Shown here one piece after another: positions 16,237-24,991 of a DNA stretch of 41,149 bases. The number at the start of each line of letters is the position of its first letter. Within the stretch, counting starts at the first letter, position 1. The position numbers and the translations under genes are program-made. This DNA is from CAZVPZ01 sp964629245 (GTDB lineage Archaea; Nanohalarchaeota; Nanosalinia; Nanosalinales; Nanosalinaceae). Under the pieces are notes generated by a model. The model saw nothing but the letters and a program-made list of their open reading frames with translations. It made no database searches and was not told the origin of the DNA. The DNA lies in NCBI GenBank assembly GCA_964629245.1, contig CAZVPZ010000006.1, positions 1 through 41,149 of the forward strand, read 5' to 3'.

Positions 16237-17577
16237 TCAACTCGCGGCCTCGATAGCATCCCTGACCCGTGACTCGACATCGTCCAGGATGCGGTCGAGC
16301 GCCTCCCCGGTATCCGCCTCGCACCTTACCGATATCTTCGGCTCGGTGGAAGAGGGGCGTACGAGAGCCCATCCTTCCTCGAACTCTATCTTCACGCCAT
16401 CCATCGTGCTCAGGTCGTAGCCGGAGTACTCGGTCTTCATCCTCTCGATAACCTCCTGCTTCGCCTCCTCCGGGCAGTCGATCCTGAGCTCGGGTGACAC
16501 TGGATAGTCGGGGAAAGAGCTGAGCTCCTCCTTGAGGTCCCGCTCCGACACCACCTGACACATCAGCGCCGCGGCGCACAGCCCATCGTCGAAAGGTAAA
16601 CCGAACGAGGGGAAGTAGTAGTGGCCCGAGAGCTCGCCCGCGAAAACGACATCGCTATCCCGGTGGATCTCCTCCGAGATGAAGGTGTGGCCCACACGGG
16701 ACTCCACCGGTTCTCCTCCCGCCTCCCGTATCTTCTCCTTTACGAGCTTGGAAGCGCGGAGATCGTGGACCACCTTGCCCTTCTCGCGCTCCAGGCACTC
16801 CCGGGCGAAAACTGCCAGCACCTCGTCCTCCCCCATGTAGCCGTGGCCAGGGAGCAGGAAACCGGCCCGGTCGCCATCGCCGTCGAATATTATGCCGAGG
16901 TCCTCACCTTTCATGGCCTTCCCCAGCTGTTTCCTGGCCTCCTCGTCTCCCGGGTCGGGCGGGTGAGCGGGGAAATCGCCGTCAACCTCCTCGTTGATGC
17001 CGATGACCTCGCAACCCAGCTCTTCCAGCATCTGTCTGCCGATGGTCGCAGTCACGCCGTTGCCGAAGTTGACCGCGAGCTCCAGCGGCCCTTCAAGCTC
17101 TATCCTCTCCACGATGAAGTCTATGTACTCCTCCTCCAGTTCGACATCACTTACCTCGCCATCCTCTCCAGCGTTCTCAAACTCTCTCGATTCGTATATC
17201 CTCTCTATATCCTTCATTCCTCCCTCCCTTGAGACCGCGAGCGCGTCTCCCTTCGAGAACTTAAAGCCTGTGTACTCGGGAGGGTTGTGGGACGCCGTGA
17301 CGACCGCCGACGCACCTGTACCCAGGTGCCTCATGCCGAAGTACACAACCGGCGACGGGACCATCCCCGCGTCAACGACATCCGTCCCCGTCGATAGCAC
17401 TCCCCGGACAAACGCCTCCTTTATCTTTTCGCCGTGCTTCCTGCCATCCCTGCCTACCAGCACCTCACCGCTTTCAGTCCAGGTGCCGAACGCCTTCCCG
17501 ACCCTTTCCGCCTCTTCCTCCCCTATCTGGTCTGGGTAGGTGCCGCGGAGGTCGTAGGCGTGGAAGAACGATGCCAT
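16237..17577 (-). CDS. phosphomannomutase/phosphoglucomutase
   Basis: A 446-residue alpha-D-phosphohexomutase. All four domain signatures are seen: the phosphoserine loop 'TASHNPPEYTGFK' (Ser96), the metal loop 'DGDGDR' (232-237), the sugar-specificity loop 'GELSGHYYF' (from 314), and the phosphate-binding 'VRPSSTEPKISV' near the end. It interconverts hexose 1- and 6-phosphates, feeding glucose 1-phosphate to sugar-nucleotide synthesis or recovering it from glycogen. Specificity for glucose or mannose cannot be told from the motif. TATA 'ttattaaaac' (complement of about 17600-17609) is about 28 bases before the start, so leaderless. Confidence 0.92.
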   Translation of the reverse strand: MASFFHAYDLRGTYPDQIGEEEAERVGKAFGTWTESGEVLVGRDGRKHGEKIKEAFVRGVLSTGTDVVDAGMVPSPVVYFGMRHLGTGASAVVTASHNPPEYTGFKFSKGDALAVSREGGMKDIERIYESREFENAGEDGEVSDVELEEEYIDFIVERIELEGPLELAVNFGNGVTATIGRQMLEELGCEVIGINEEVDGDFPAHPPDPGDEEARKQLGKAMKGEDLGIIFDGDGDRAGFLLPGHGYMGEDEVLAVFARECLEREKGKVVHDLRASKLVKEKIREAGGEPVESRVGHTFISEEIHRDSDVVFAGELSGHYYFPSFGLPFDDGLCAAALMCQVVSERDLKEELSSFPDYPVSPELRIDCPEEAKQEVIERMKTEYSGYDLSTMDGVKIEFEEGWALVRPSSTEPKISVRCEADTGEALDRILDDVESRVRDAIEAAS

Positions 17578-17679
17578 AAAGGAAGAGTCGGGAGAACACG
17601 TTTTAATAATTCGGATTGCCGAGAACGTAAGACGCTCGTCATACGTAATTGGACTAGTAAAAATTGTCTTACATTTGTA

Positions 17680-18210
17680 TTACGACCATCGGCCCTGGTA
17701 AACCTCAAGTATATCCGTGCGCTCCCAGTACTCCTCCTGCATGTCCTCCAGCGACTTCTTCATCACCTTGGTGTTAAGCGAGGTCTCCATGAATCCCCGG
17801 TCCTTCTCGTAGATAGGCACCAGCTGGATGTGGAGGTGGTCGATGGACTCGCCCGCGGCCTCACCTATGTTCAGGCCGATGTCGATGCCAGCAGGATCCA
17901 CTACTTCGCGCTGGAGTTCTTCGACCCGGGCCACCATAGCGAACAGGCGGTCGCGTTCCTCATCCGTCAGTTCCGTTAAGGAGTTGACGTGTTTCCGCGG
18001 AACGACCATCAGGTGTCCGGTGTTGTAGGGGAAGATGTTGAGTATCACCATCAGGAAGTCGTCCTCGAAGACCTGGAGCTTGGTCACGCGCTCGTCATCC
18101 TCCGACTGGGCGCAGAAGATACAGTCGATATCGTCCGGGATTTCGATGTCCTCGTACTCCTCGCGCTTCGGGCTCCAGAGGTAGACTTCGTATGGCTTCA
18201 GGTCGCTCAT
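17680..18210 (-). CDS. HIT-family nucleotide hydrolase/transferase
   Basis: A 176-residue HIT protein with the triad motif 'HLHIQLVP' (His125, His127, Gln129) and an N-terminal 'DCIFC' pair (Cys30, Cys33) that may bind zinc, as in the AP4A-phosphorylase or Hint-like branch. The 'NIFPYNTGHLMVVPRKH' segment precedes the triad. It acts on a nucleotide phosphoanhydride or phosphoramidate; the exact substrate is uncertain. A leaderless start is supported by a TATA-like 'attaaatt' (complement of about 18233-18240), about 27 bases upstream. The downstream minus-strand sequence contains a T-rich run (about 17660-17668) that could terminate it. Confidence 0.88.
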   Translation of the reverse strand: MSDLKPYEVYLWSPKREEYEDIEIPDDIDCIFCAQSEDDERVTKLQVFEDDFLMVILNIFPYNTGHLMVVPRKHVNSLTELTDEERDRLFAMVARVEELQREVVDPAGIDIGLNIGEAAGESIDHLHIQLVPIYEKDRGFMETSLNTKVMKKSLEDMQEEYWERTDILEVYQGRWS

Positions 18211-18248
18211 GTTAGAAAGTCAGCGTGACTCGAATTTAATACCTGCGG

Positions 18249-19010
18249 CTAGAAGGGAGATACTTCCTGGAGCTTCGCCTTCAGGCGGTCCGTAACCCCC
18301 CTGGAAGGAGGCTGCTGGCCTTTCATCCTGTATGCGATGTCGTCGAACGCCATGGAGACCTCCGAGTTCGGCTTGTAGGACCTCACCGGCTCCCTGAGGG
18401 CGATGCCCTCGCGGACGTGCTTGTGGTCGGGTATCGTTCCAAGTATAGGGGTGCCGACAAGTTCCCTGACATCTTCTATGTCCACCTCTGCCTTCTCGCC
18501 TCTAACCGAGTTGAGTACAAGGCCGAGAACATCGCGCTCCATCTGTTCCGCGAGCTTCTTGGCTCCGAGGCAGTTGGTCAGCGAAGGGAGTTCTGGCTCG
18601 GCGACAAGCAGGACCTCGTCGCTCGCCTCTATCGCGGCCTGGACCTCGTTTCCCGTTCCCGCTCCCGAGTCGATGAGGACGAAATCCTTGTCCCCCAGGA
18701 ACTCGACTAGGACGTGCTTCAGCGTCGAAGCGTCGGCGTTAAATTCGAGGACGGAAGCGGGCAGTACGGATATCCCGGCGGGATGTTTCGAGACCGCCTG
18801 GGTTATGTATGCATCCCCGTTCAGCACATCGTTCAGGGAGACCTCCTGGAAACCCAGACCGAAGTGCTGGGCCATGTTGGCGCCGGAGAAGTTGCTGTCT
18901 ATTATAAGTACGTCATGCCCCTGGCGGGACAGTGAAACTCCAAGGTTGGCGGTCACGGTGGTCTTCCCGACCCCTCCCTTTCCCGAAACTACAGAAATTA
19001 CCCGGGTCAT
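18249..19010 (-). CDS. MinD/ParA-family ATPase (copy 1)
   Basis: A 253-residue P-loop ATPase with the deviant Walker A motif 'SGKGGVGKTT' (9-18), followed by 'VLIIDSNFSGANM' and 'FVLIDSGAGTGNEV' (Walker B region). The C-terminus ends with a short amphipathic helix (RGVTDRLKAKLQEVSPF) resembling the membrane-targeting sequence of MinD. Archaeal MinD homologues in haloarchaea position motility and chemosensory machinery (MinD2, MinD4) rather than FtsZ. It probably senses or patterns membrane sites by ATP-dependent dimerisation. A partner MinE is not visible; the membrane-anchored protein next door is a candidate partner. TATA 'ctttttatta' on the minus strand lies about 28 bases upstream. Confidence 0.9.
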   Translation of the reverse strand: MTRVISVVSGKGGVGKTTVTANLGVSLSRQGHDVLIIDSNFSGANMAQHFGLGFQEVSLNDVLNGDAYITQAVSKHPAGISVLPASVLEFNADASTLKHVLVEFLGDKDFVLIDSGAGTGNEVQAAIEASDEVLLVAEPELPSLTNCLGAKKLAEQMERDVLGLVLNSVRGEKAEVDIEDVRELVGTPILGTIPDHKHVREGIALREPVRSYKPNSEVSMAFDDIAYRMKGQQPPSRGVTDRLKAKLQEVSPF

Positions 19011-19044
19011 CGTTAGATGTTTCTCGTCGGGTTAATAAAAAGCT

Positions 19045-19440
19045 TCACCGGTAGTTGAAAACGCGCTCGCACCCCGCTGTAAGCGCCTCGACATCCGAAC
19101 TGGTCCCGACGGGCGCCTCTACCCTGAGAAGGGAGTTCTGCTCTGGCCGGTTCACGACCCGGCTGACGTTCCTGTCCCTACTGTAGAAATTCACCAGTAA
19201 AGCCCTGACCGGGTGGTTTACCTGGACGAAAATCGTTGTATGCGTGCCGTTGAACTGCCTGTCGATGAACCGGACCTCGACGTTGCTGCACTGGATCGCT
19301 TTCCGCTGGTTCTCCAGCGACTGGTTCTTCGACTGTTCGAGCGTCTCATCAGCCCACGTGTACATAGCGAAGACGAGACCGCCGATTATCAGGAAGATAA
19401 ACAGCGTTCCCGGCTTGATCAGCATCGTGTTGTCTGCCAT
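19045..19440 (-). CDS. membrane-anchored protein with cysteine-bracketed beta domain
   Basis: A 131-residue protein of unknown family. One transmembrane segment (about residues 11-28) follows a very short N-terminus, then a charged linker and a beta-rich domain bounded by Cys51 and Cys124. Three N-X-S/T sequons are present (NQS, NGT, NVS), consistent with an exported, possibly glycosylated domain. The cysteine spacing and 'xTxGC' ending match the C-terminal domain of the protein at 35216-36202. It starts one base after the stop of MinD copy 2 and precedes MinD copy 1 by 34 bases, so it is probably co-transcribed with copy 2 and may anchor or respond to the ATPases. Confidence 0.78.
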   Translation of the reverse strand: MADNTMLIKPGTLFIFLIIGGLVFAMYTWADETLEQSKNQSLENQRKAIQCSNVEVRFIDRQFNGTHTTIFVQVNHPVRALLVNFYSRDRNVSRVVNRPEQNSLLRVEAPVGTSSDVEALTAGCERVFNYR

Positions 19441-19441
19441 C

Positions 19442-20209
19442 CTATCTAAAACTATCCATTAGCCTAGACAAAAAGCCTTTGCTTCTGAGGTCCGGTTCGT
19501 AGTCGATTCCCGCGATTTCAGCCGCGATCCCCTTGAAACGCTCGGAAACGTGGTGATCCGGGTCGTGATGGACAACCGGCTTCTTGACAGAGAGCGCCTC
19601 AGTGACCTTGTCGTGCTCCGGGACCTCCATTATAACGGGGTAGCCTATCATGGAGCTTACCTCGCCAGCGTCCAGTTCCGAACTGTGACCCTTCACGCGG
19701 TTCAGTACGACTCCCAGAACGTCAGTGCCGGCCTCCTCCGCCAGGTTCACCGTCTTCAGCGCGTCAGTAACGGCGGGCAGGTTAGGATTGGTCACGACGA
19801 GGACCTCGTCGCTCGCCTCTATCGCGCTTATCGACTCGTTCCCGAGTCCTGCGGCAGAGTCCACCAGCACGAAATCGGGCTCTCCCACGGCATCAAGCAG
19901 AACGTCGCTCAGGTTCTCCGGCGAGGTGTCAACCAGGTCGTCTATGGACAGACCTGCGGGCACCACACGTAGTCCTGAATTATGTATGTACATCGCCTCT
20001 GTGATGTGCGCGTCGCCTCTCAGAACGTCGTGAAGCGTCTTGGGGTACAGCGGGATTCCCAGGTGAAAGCCCAGGTTGGGATTGGTCAGGTTCGCGTCAA
20101 GAACTATGGTGTCCGACCCGAAACCGGTCAGCGCGGCGCCGATGTTAGAAGTTACTGTGGTTTTGCCCGTTCCTCCCTTCCCACTGCTAACACAGATCAA
20201 CCGGGTCAT
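19442..20209 (-). CDS. MinD/ParA-family ATPase (copy 2)
   Basis: A 255-residue paralogue of the ATPase at 18249-19010. The deviant Walker A 'SGKGGTGKTT' (9-18) is followed by 'IVLDANLTNPNLGFH' and 'FVLVDSAAGLGNES'. The C-terminal segment 'GFLSRLMDSFR' is an amphipathic helix fit for membrane binding. Both copies carry an identical peptide around 'AIEASDEVL', encoded by an exact 27-base repeat (18610-18636 and 19800-19826). The rest of the DNA has diverged, so strong codon-level conservation or local gene conversion could explain it. It leads a leftward unit with the membrane-anchored protein. TATA-like 'aatttaaatc' lies about 31 bases before the start. Confidence 0.9.
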   Translation of the reverse strand: MTRLICVSSGKGGTGKTTVTSNIGAALTGFGSDTIVLDANLTNPNLGFHLGIPLYPKTLHDVLRGDAHITEAMYIHNSGLRVVPAGLSIDDLVDTSPENLSDVLLDAVGEPDFVLVDSAAGLGNESISAIEASDEVLVVTNPNLPAVTDALKTVNLAEEAGTDVLGVVLNRVKGHSSELDAGEVSSMIGYPVIMEVPEHDKVTEALSVKKPVVHHDPDHHVSERFKGIAAEIAGIDYEPDLRSKGFLSRLMDSFR

Positions 20210-20294
20210 CGTATCAAAATGATTTCATCGCGGGATTTAAATTACTAGTGAACACCCCCTTTGATTAAAATCCCTGAAAACCCAATTAAGGGAC

Positions 20295-20522
20295 ATGACA
20301 GAACTTGACCTGATAGGAGATCTCACAGAGATGCTGAAGCACGGCGCGGTCCTCGCAGTAATCGTACTGTTCTGGGCCGGCGCTTCTAGACTGGTCGGCT
20401 ACGGTCTCCAGTCCTACGGGCTTTCCGCTACCGGAGCACTCGTAAGCAATGCTCTCTACACCGTGGGTCTGCTGAACGCAGCACTCTACACGCTGGTAGT
20501 CGCGGTCAGGGCCTACCAGTAG
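20295..20522 (+). CDS. small membrane protein, unknown
   Basis: A 75-residue protein with two hydrophobic helices (about 17-33 and 45-70) and an acidic N-terminus. It has no recognised family and no cysteine. TATA 'ttgattaaaa' (20261-20270) precedes the ATG by about 29 bases, supporting expression. It diverges from the MinD copy 2 gene and is followed by a pyrimidine-rich tract before leuS. It might be a holin-like or membrane regulator protein, but nothing in the sequence decides this. Confidence 0.7.
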   Translation: MTELDLIGDLTEMLKHGAVLAVIVLFWAGASRLVGYGLQSYGLSATGALVSNALYTVGLLNAALYTLVVAVRAYQ

Positions 20523-20549
20523 ACATTCCCCCCTTTCTTTTCTCTGCGG
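20523..20549 (+). terminator. pyrimidine-rich archaeal terminator candidate
   Basis: Immediately after the small membrane protein, a C/T run 'ccccccctttcttttctc' is present with no hairpin. Archaeal RNA polymerase terminates on T-rich stretches, so this probably separates that gene from leuS. Inference from composition only. Confidence 0.4.
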
Positions 20550-20589
20550 CTCAAGAATATTGAAATAAGTTCTCGAGAAACCGGTTCCC

Positions 20590-23436
20590 ATGACACAGGA
20601 ATTCGCCTCCAAGCTCAATATCCTAGAGGACAAGTGGCAGGAGAAGTGGGCGCAGGAAAACGTCTTCGAGCCGGACCCTGGCGAGGATGAAAAGTTCTTC
20701 ATAACTGTGGCCTATCCCTACCCGAGCGGAGGGATGCATGTCGGCCACGTCCGTACGGACGCGCTCCCCGACATCTTCGCACGTTACAAGCGGATGCAGG
20801 GCTACAACGTGCTGTTCCCTATGGCCTGGCACGTCACAGGCACACCTATCATAGGCGCACTTGAACGGCTCCAGGAGGGCGACGAGAAACAGGTGGAGGT
20901 CCTGCGGGATGTCTACAACGTTCCACAGGAGGTGCTTGACAGCTTCGAGGAGCCTATGGACTTCGCCCACTACTTCATCGAGAACTCCTACAAGAAGAAC
21001 ATGAAACAGCTCGGGCTCTCAATCGACTGGCGGAGGGAGTTCACAACAAACGACGACCAGTACAGCAGGTTCATCGAGTGGCAGTACCGCAGGCTCAGAC
21101 AGAAAGGGCTCTTGAAGAAGGGCAAACACCCCACTAAATACGATGTCAAGAGCGGGAACCCTGTCACGACCCACGACCTGCTCGAGGGCGAGAACGCCGA
21201 CATGCAAGAGTACTCCCTTGTGAAGTTCAGGGGCGACGACGGGTACTTCCCTTGTGCGACATTGAGACCGGAGACCGTCTTCGGCGCCACCCACCTCCTT
21301 ATCGATCCCGCGGGGACATACAAGGTCGCCGCTGTAGACGGGGAGAGATGGATAGTGAGCGAAGAAGCGGTTCAGAAGCTCGAGCACCAGGAGAGAGATG
21401 TAGAGATCATCGAGGAGGTGAAAGGCGAGGATTTCGTGGGTGATACGGCCGAGAGCCAGGTAACCGGTGAGAACGTCATGATACTTCCCGCGAGCTTCGT
21501 CGACACCGGCTCTGGATCGGGCGTGGTGATGTCTGTTCCGGCCCACGCGCCCTACGACTGGATATCGCTCCAGGACCTGAAGCAGAGCGAGGACACCCTG
21601 AAAGAATACGGCATCTCGCCGGAAAAGGTGAGGTCGATAGAACCCGTCCAGATAATCAATACTGAAGAGTACAGCGACATCCCGGCGAAACAGGCCTGCG
21701 AGAACCACGGCGTGGAATCCCAGGAGGACGAACAGGCATTAGAGCGTGCGACCGAGGAGGTGTACGAGAAGGAGTTCCACAAGGGAGTACTGAACGCGAA
21801 CTGCCAGGACTTCGCCCACGAACAGGTTTCAGATGTCAAGGAGATGATGACCCAGCAGTTCGAAGACCAGGGCAAGTTCAGTTCGATGTACGACTTTTCG
21901 GAAGACGTCGTGTCACGCTCCGGAGGCAAGGTCATCGTGTCCCTCGAAGAGTCGTGGTTCCTGGAGTACGGCGACAAGGGCTGGAAGGACAAGACAGACA
22001 AGAACCTGGAGATGGTGGAAATAGTACCAGAAACGAGGAGGAGCGACTACAGCCACACCATCAACTGGCTGGAGAGCTGGCCCTGCATCAGGAACTACGG
22101 TCTCGGGACGCGGATGCCCTTCGACGACGATTTCATAGTCGAGCCGCTCAGCGACTCCACCATATACATGGCGTTCTACACCATACGACACATAATAGAG
22201 GAGGTTCCCGCGGAAAAGCTCGCGCCGGAGTTCTTCGACTACGTCTTCAACGGAGAAGGAGACATGGAAGAAGTCGCCCGGGAGACAGGTATAGAGCAGG
22301 AGATAGTAGAAAACGCGAGAGAAAGCTTCGAGTACTGGTACCCTCTCGACTGGCGGACCTCGGGACACGACCTGGTGCAGAACCATCTCACATTCATGAT
22401 GTTCCACCACACTGCCCTGTTCGAGCAGAAGAACTGGCCCCGCGGCATCGCCACCTGGGGCATGGGGCTGCTTGAGGGCGAGAAGATGTCTTCGAGCAAG
22501 GGCCACGTCGTGCTCCCGGACAACGCGATAGAGGACTACGGCGCGGACACGGTCCGGCTCTTCCTGTTCGCCTCCTCCGAGCCGTGGCAGGACTTCGACT
22601 GGCGCGCCGAGGACGTGGAGCAGTACAAGAGCAAGCTCCAGAGCTTCTACAACCGCTCCATCGAGCTCTACGATTCCGGTGAGGAGCGCGACCCCAACAA
22701 CCTGGACAGGTACGCGCTTTCACGGTTGCAGCACATAATAGAGCAGACCACCGAGTCGCTCGAAAACTTCCAGACACGGAAGGCAGGTCTCAACGCGTTC
22801 TTCAAGTTAAACTCTCTCGTGAACGAGTACAGGAAACGCGCCTCCACCATGAACACAGGCGTCATAAACGAGCTGATAGAGAATCAGGTGCTACTGCTCT
22901 CGCCTTTCACCCCGCACGTATGCGAGGAAATATGGAGCGAGATAGGTAACAGCGGTTTCGTCTCGGAGGCCGAATGGCCTGAACCGGTTGAAGAACTCAG
23001 GGACCACGAGATAGAACACGCCCACGACTTCCTGGACGGCGTGATAGACGATATACGTGAGCTCTCCGATATCGTCGGCGAGTTCGAGGAGATAAAGGTT
23101 ATAGTCGCAGAGGACTGGAAACGAGAGCTCTTCCGCGAGATGGCGGATGTCATCGACGAGCGGCCCGAGTTCGGCGAGGCGATGGAACAGCTTTCCCACG
23201 GCAGGAAATCACATGCAGAAAAGGTCAAGGACTACCTGCAGGAGTACCTTGAAGAACCAGGAGATCTGCCCGACCGTGTCTTCTCCACAGAGCGCGAACT
23301 CGAGATACTCGAAGAGAACGAAGAGTTCCTGGAGGACGAGTTCGACAGGTGGGTGACGATTGAAACGGAGCAGGAATCCCGCGAGAACAAGGCTTCAAGG
23401 GCCGAACCCGGGAAACCAGCTATAGTGCTCGAATAA
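20590..23436 (+). CDS. leuS: leucyl-tRNA synthetase
   Basis: A 948-residue class I synthetase of archaeal/eukaryotic LeuRS type. The HIGH motif is 'HVGH' (50-53) after 'AYPYPSGGM'. The CP1 editing domain lies roughly at 180-480, with the threonine-rich segment 'CATLRPETVFGATHL' typical of LeuRS. The KMSKS loop is 'KMSSS' (632-636). The anticodon-binding helical domain and a C-terminal extension follow. It charges tRNA-Leu. Length is normal, so no intein or truncation. The ATG at 20590 has only a weak TATA-like 'ttgaaataag' about 27 bases upstream. It converges on the small coiled-coil gene with a 12-base gap. Confidence 0.96.
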   Translation: MTQEFASKLNILEDKWQEKWAQENVFEPDPGEDEKFFITVAYPYPSGGMHVGHVRTDALPDIFARYKRMQGYNVLFPMAWHVTGTPIIGALERLQEGDEKQVEVLRDVYNVPQEVLDSFEEPMDFAHYFIENSYKKNMKQLGLSIDWRREFTTNDDQYSRFIEWQYRRLRQKGLLKKGKHPTKYDVKSGNPVTTHDLLEGENADMQEYSLVKFRGDDGYFPCATLRPETVFGATHLLIDPAGTYKVAAVDGERWIVSEEAVQKLEHQERDVEIIEEVKGEDFVGDTAESQVTGENVMILPASFVDTGSGSGVVMSVPAHAPYDWISLQDLKQSEDTLKEYGISPEKVRSIEPVQIINTEEYSDIPAKQACENHGVESQEDEQALERATEEVYEKEFHKGVLNANCQDFAHEQVSDVKEMMTQQFEDQGKFSSMYDFSEDVVSRSGGKVIVSLEESWFLEYGDKGWKDKTDKNLEMVEIVPETRRSDYSHTINWLESWPCIRNYGLGTRMPFDDDFIVEPLSDSTIYMAFYTIRHIIEEVPAEKLAPEFFDYVFNGEGDMEEVARETGIEQEIVENARESFEYWYPLDWRTSGHDLVQNHLTFMMFHHTALFEQKNWPRGIATWGMGLLEGEKMSSSKGHVVLPDNAIEDYGADTVRLFLFASSEPWQDFDWRAEDVEQYKSKLQSFYNRSIELYDSGEERDPNNLDRYALSRLQHIIEQTTESLENFQTRKAGLNAFFKLNSLVNEYRKRASTMNTGVINELIENQVLLLSPFTPHVCEEIWSEIGNSGFVSEAEWPEPVEELRDHEIEHAHDFLDGVIDDIRELSDIVGEFEEIKVIVAEDWKRELFREMADVIDERPEFGEAMEQLSHGRKSHAEKVKDYLQEYLEEPGDLPDRVFSTERELEILEENEEFLEDEFDRWVTIETEQESRENKASRAEPGKPAIVLE

Positions 23437-23448
23437 CAGATTACAGTT

Positions 23449-23718
23449 CTAGTACCGCTTCAGGCTCTCCTGGAGGTTCCTGTCCAGCTTCCGGTCCACA
23501 TTGACATCGCTATCTAGCTCCTTCAGGACCTTTCTCTGCGCCCTTGTCATCTCTTCTATACGGTCGAGACGCTGGTTCAGGTGGGCTAGAGCCACCCATA
23601 TCTGGGCAACAGAAGCGTTATCCGCCTCCAAGTAGCCTGAATCGTACTGCTGTATAGAGTCCAGCAGGGATTCAAGAGCCAGTCTCAGCTTCTCCGGCAG
23701 CCTCTGCTTCCACTCCAT
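23449..23718 (-). CDS. small coiled-coil protein, unknown
   Basis: An 89-residue, almost entirely helical protein rich in Leu, Glu, Arg and Gln, with heptad-like segments 'VALAHLNQRLDRIEEMTRAQRKVLKEL' broken over two helices. No membrane segment or cysteine. A TATA-like 'gctaaaaaga' on the minus strand lies about 25 bases before the start. Function unknown; a small oligomeric scaffold or RNA-associated protein is possible. Confidence 0.7.
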   Translation of the reverse strand: MEWKQRLPEKLRLALESLLDSIQQYDSGYLEADNASVAQIWVALAHLNQRLDRIEEMTRAQRKVLKELDSDVNVDRKLDRNLQESLKRY

Positions 23719-23797
23719 GCCGAACTGTTGGCGCCCAATCTTTTTAGCCGTATCCGACCTCCCGTTTTAAAATCGCGCTCTCACACTCCTTAAACGG

Positions 23798-24187
23798 ATG
23801 AGACGCCGCCTCAACTTCGCCCTGGTGGTCGCCATAACCACCACCATTTCGGTTCTCAGCCTTGTTAACCCCGGCGAACCAGGTAGAGGCGTCTCGATGC
23901 TCGCACCGGTCCTGCACGCGGCAGGTTATTTCCTGTTAGCCGGCGCCCTCATGCTCCACTTCCATGATACAGATAAAGGTCACCTCGAGGCCGTTGGGAC
24001 CGCGGCAGGGCTCGGGCTTTTGCTCGAGGCAGTCCAGTTCTACCTTCCCTACCGTATCTTCAGTCCGGAGGACGTGATAGTCAACGCGGCAGGCGCCTCC
24101 CTCGTGGTCCTGGACCACCGCTCGGAAGCGGTCACCAGGGTCGTCCGCATCGAGGACCGGCTTATCGAGAGGTTTACATCCCGATAA
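23798..24187 (+). CDS. VanZ-like integral membrane protein
   Basis: A 129-residue membrane protein matching the VanZ-like domain: a first hydrophobic helix, then 'LHAAGYFLLAGALML' (the family's H...G-Y-F-L-A helix), 'GLGLLLEAVQFYLPYR' with the conserved E-Q pair, and 'SPEDVIVNAAGASL' with the D...N-x-x-G motif. It ends in a short basic amphipathic tail. The biochemical role of stand-alone VanZ-like proteins is not established. TATA 'gttttaaaat' (about 23763-23772) lies about 30 bases upstream. The FKBP gene follows after 34 bases with its own TATA. Confidence 0.8.
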   Translation: MRRRLNFALVVAITTTISVLSLVNPGEPGRGVSMLAPVLHAAGYFLLAGALMLHFHDTDKGHLEAVGTAAGLGLLLEAVQFYLPYRIFSPEDVIVNAAGASLVVLDHRSEAVTRVVRIEDRLIERFTSR

Positions 24188-24221
24188 AAGACTTTTAACG
24201 TTCGCGGGGAAACCGCGGGGT

Positions 24222-24884
24222 ATGGGTATTGAAAAGGGCCACATGGTGCTCGTAGACTACGCTGGAAAATCAGATGGAGACATCTTCGACCTAACGGTCG
24301 AGGAGAAGGCCGAGAAGGGGGAGGTAGAAGAGGATGATACTTCCTACGAACCCGTTCCCGTCCTCATCGGTGAAGGCTACGTCATCGAGGGGCTGGAAGA
24401 AGCAATAAAGGATATGGAAGTCGGCGAGGAACGTGAGATAGAAATCCCGCCGGAGAAAGCCTACGGTGAGCGCGACTCCGACAAGGTCGAGACATATCCG
24501 GAAAAAGAGTTCAAGAAGCAGGGCGTCAATGTCCGGCCGGGAGAAGAGGTCATGATAGGAAGGAAGAAGGGCCGCGTCGTCTCGGTCAGTTCAGGCCGTG
24601 TGCGTGTCGATTTCAACCATCCTCTCGCTGGCAAGGACCTGGAGTACTGGATCCGGGTCAACGAGAAGGTTGAAGACGACGAGGAGATAGCCCGGCACAT
24701 CTACGACTACCGGGTGGGGGCGGGCGAGATAGAGTTTGAGGATAACATCGTCAAGATACCTGCCTCTCATTCCCACGGTGACCACGTCCACGAGTTACCT
24801 GAAGAGTTCCAGGACCGGCTCCGGGAGGAGATACTCGACCACACCGATTTCGAGGAAGTCAAGTTCGTGGAAGACCAGGAGTAG
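24222..24884 (+). CDS. FKBP-type peptidyl-prolyl isomerase (SlyD-like, long archaeal form)
   Basis: A 220-residue cytoplasmic FKBP. The FKBP core 'MVLVDYAGKSDGDIFDLT', then 'VLIGEGYVIEGLEEAIKDMEVGEERE' and 'IPPEKAYGER' is interrupted by the insert-in-flap chaperone domain (about 85-145) and closed by 'FNHPLAGKDLEYWIRV'. A C-terminal domain of about 70 residues contains a histidine-rich stretch (ASHSHGDHVHEL), which could bind metal as in SlyD tails. It catalyses prolyl cis/trans isomerisation and helps folding. TATA 'gacttttaac' (24190-24199) is about 27 bases upstream. Confidence 0.9.
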   Translation: MGIEKGHMVLVDYAGKSDGDIFDLTVEEKAEKGEVEEDDTSYEPVPVLIGEGYVIEGLEEAIKDMEVGEEREIEIPPEKAYGERDSDKVETYPEKEFKKQGVNVRPGEEVMIGRKKGRVVSVSSGRVRVDFNHPLAGKDLEYWIRVNEKVEDDEEIARHIYDYRVGAGEIEFEDNIVKIPASHSHGDHVHELPEEFQDRLREEILDHTDFEEVKFVEDQE

Positions 24885-24931
24885 AGACCACGGGAACGGG
24901 TTTAAAGCGGTCTGCGGCGCACCATAAACCA

Positions 24932-24968
24932 GTTTTATATACGTTGAGGATAACCTCTTATACATAAC
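24932..24968 (+). promoter_or_regulatory. tandem TATA elements upstream of ftsZ
   Basis: Two candidates are present: 'ttttatatac' near 24932-24941 and 'cttataca' near 24957-24964. The second is about 30 bases before the ftsZ ATG and would give a leaderless or near-leaderless transcript; the first would give a leader of about 30 bases. Which is used cannot be told. Confidence 0.45.
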
Positions 24969-24991
24969 AACAAGCGAGGATTGGCCGATTT

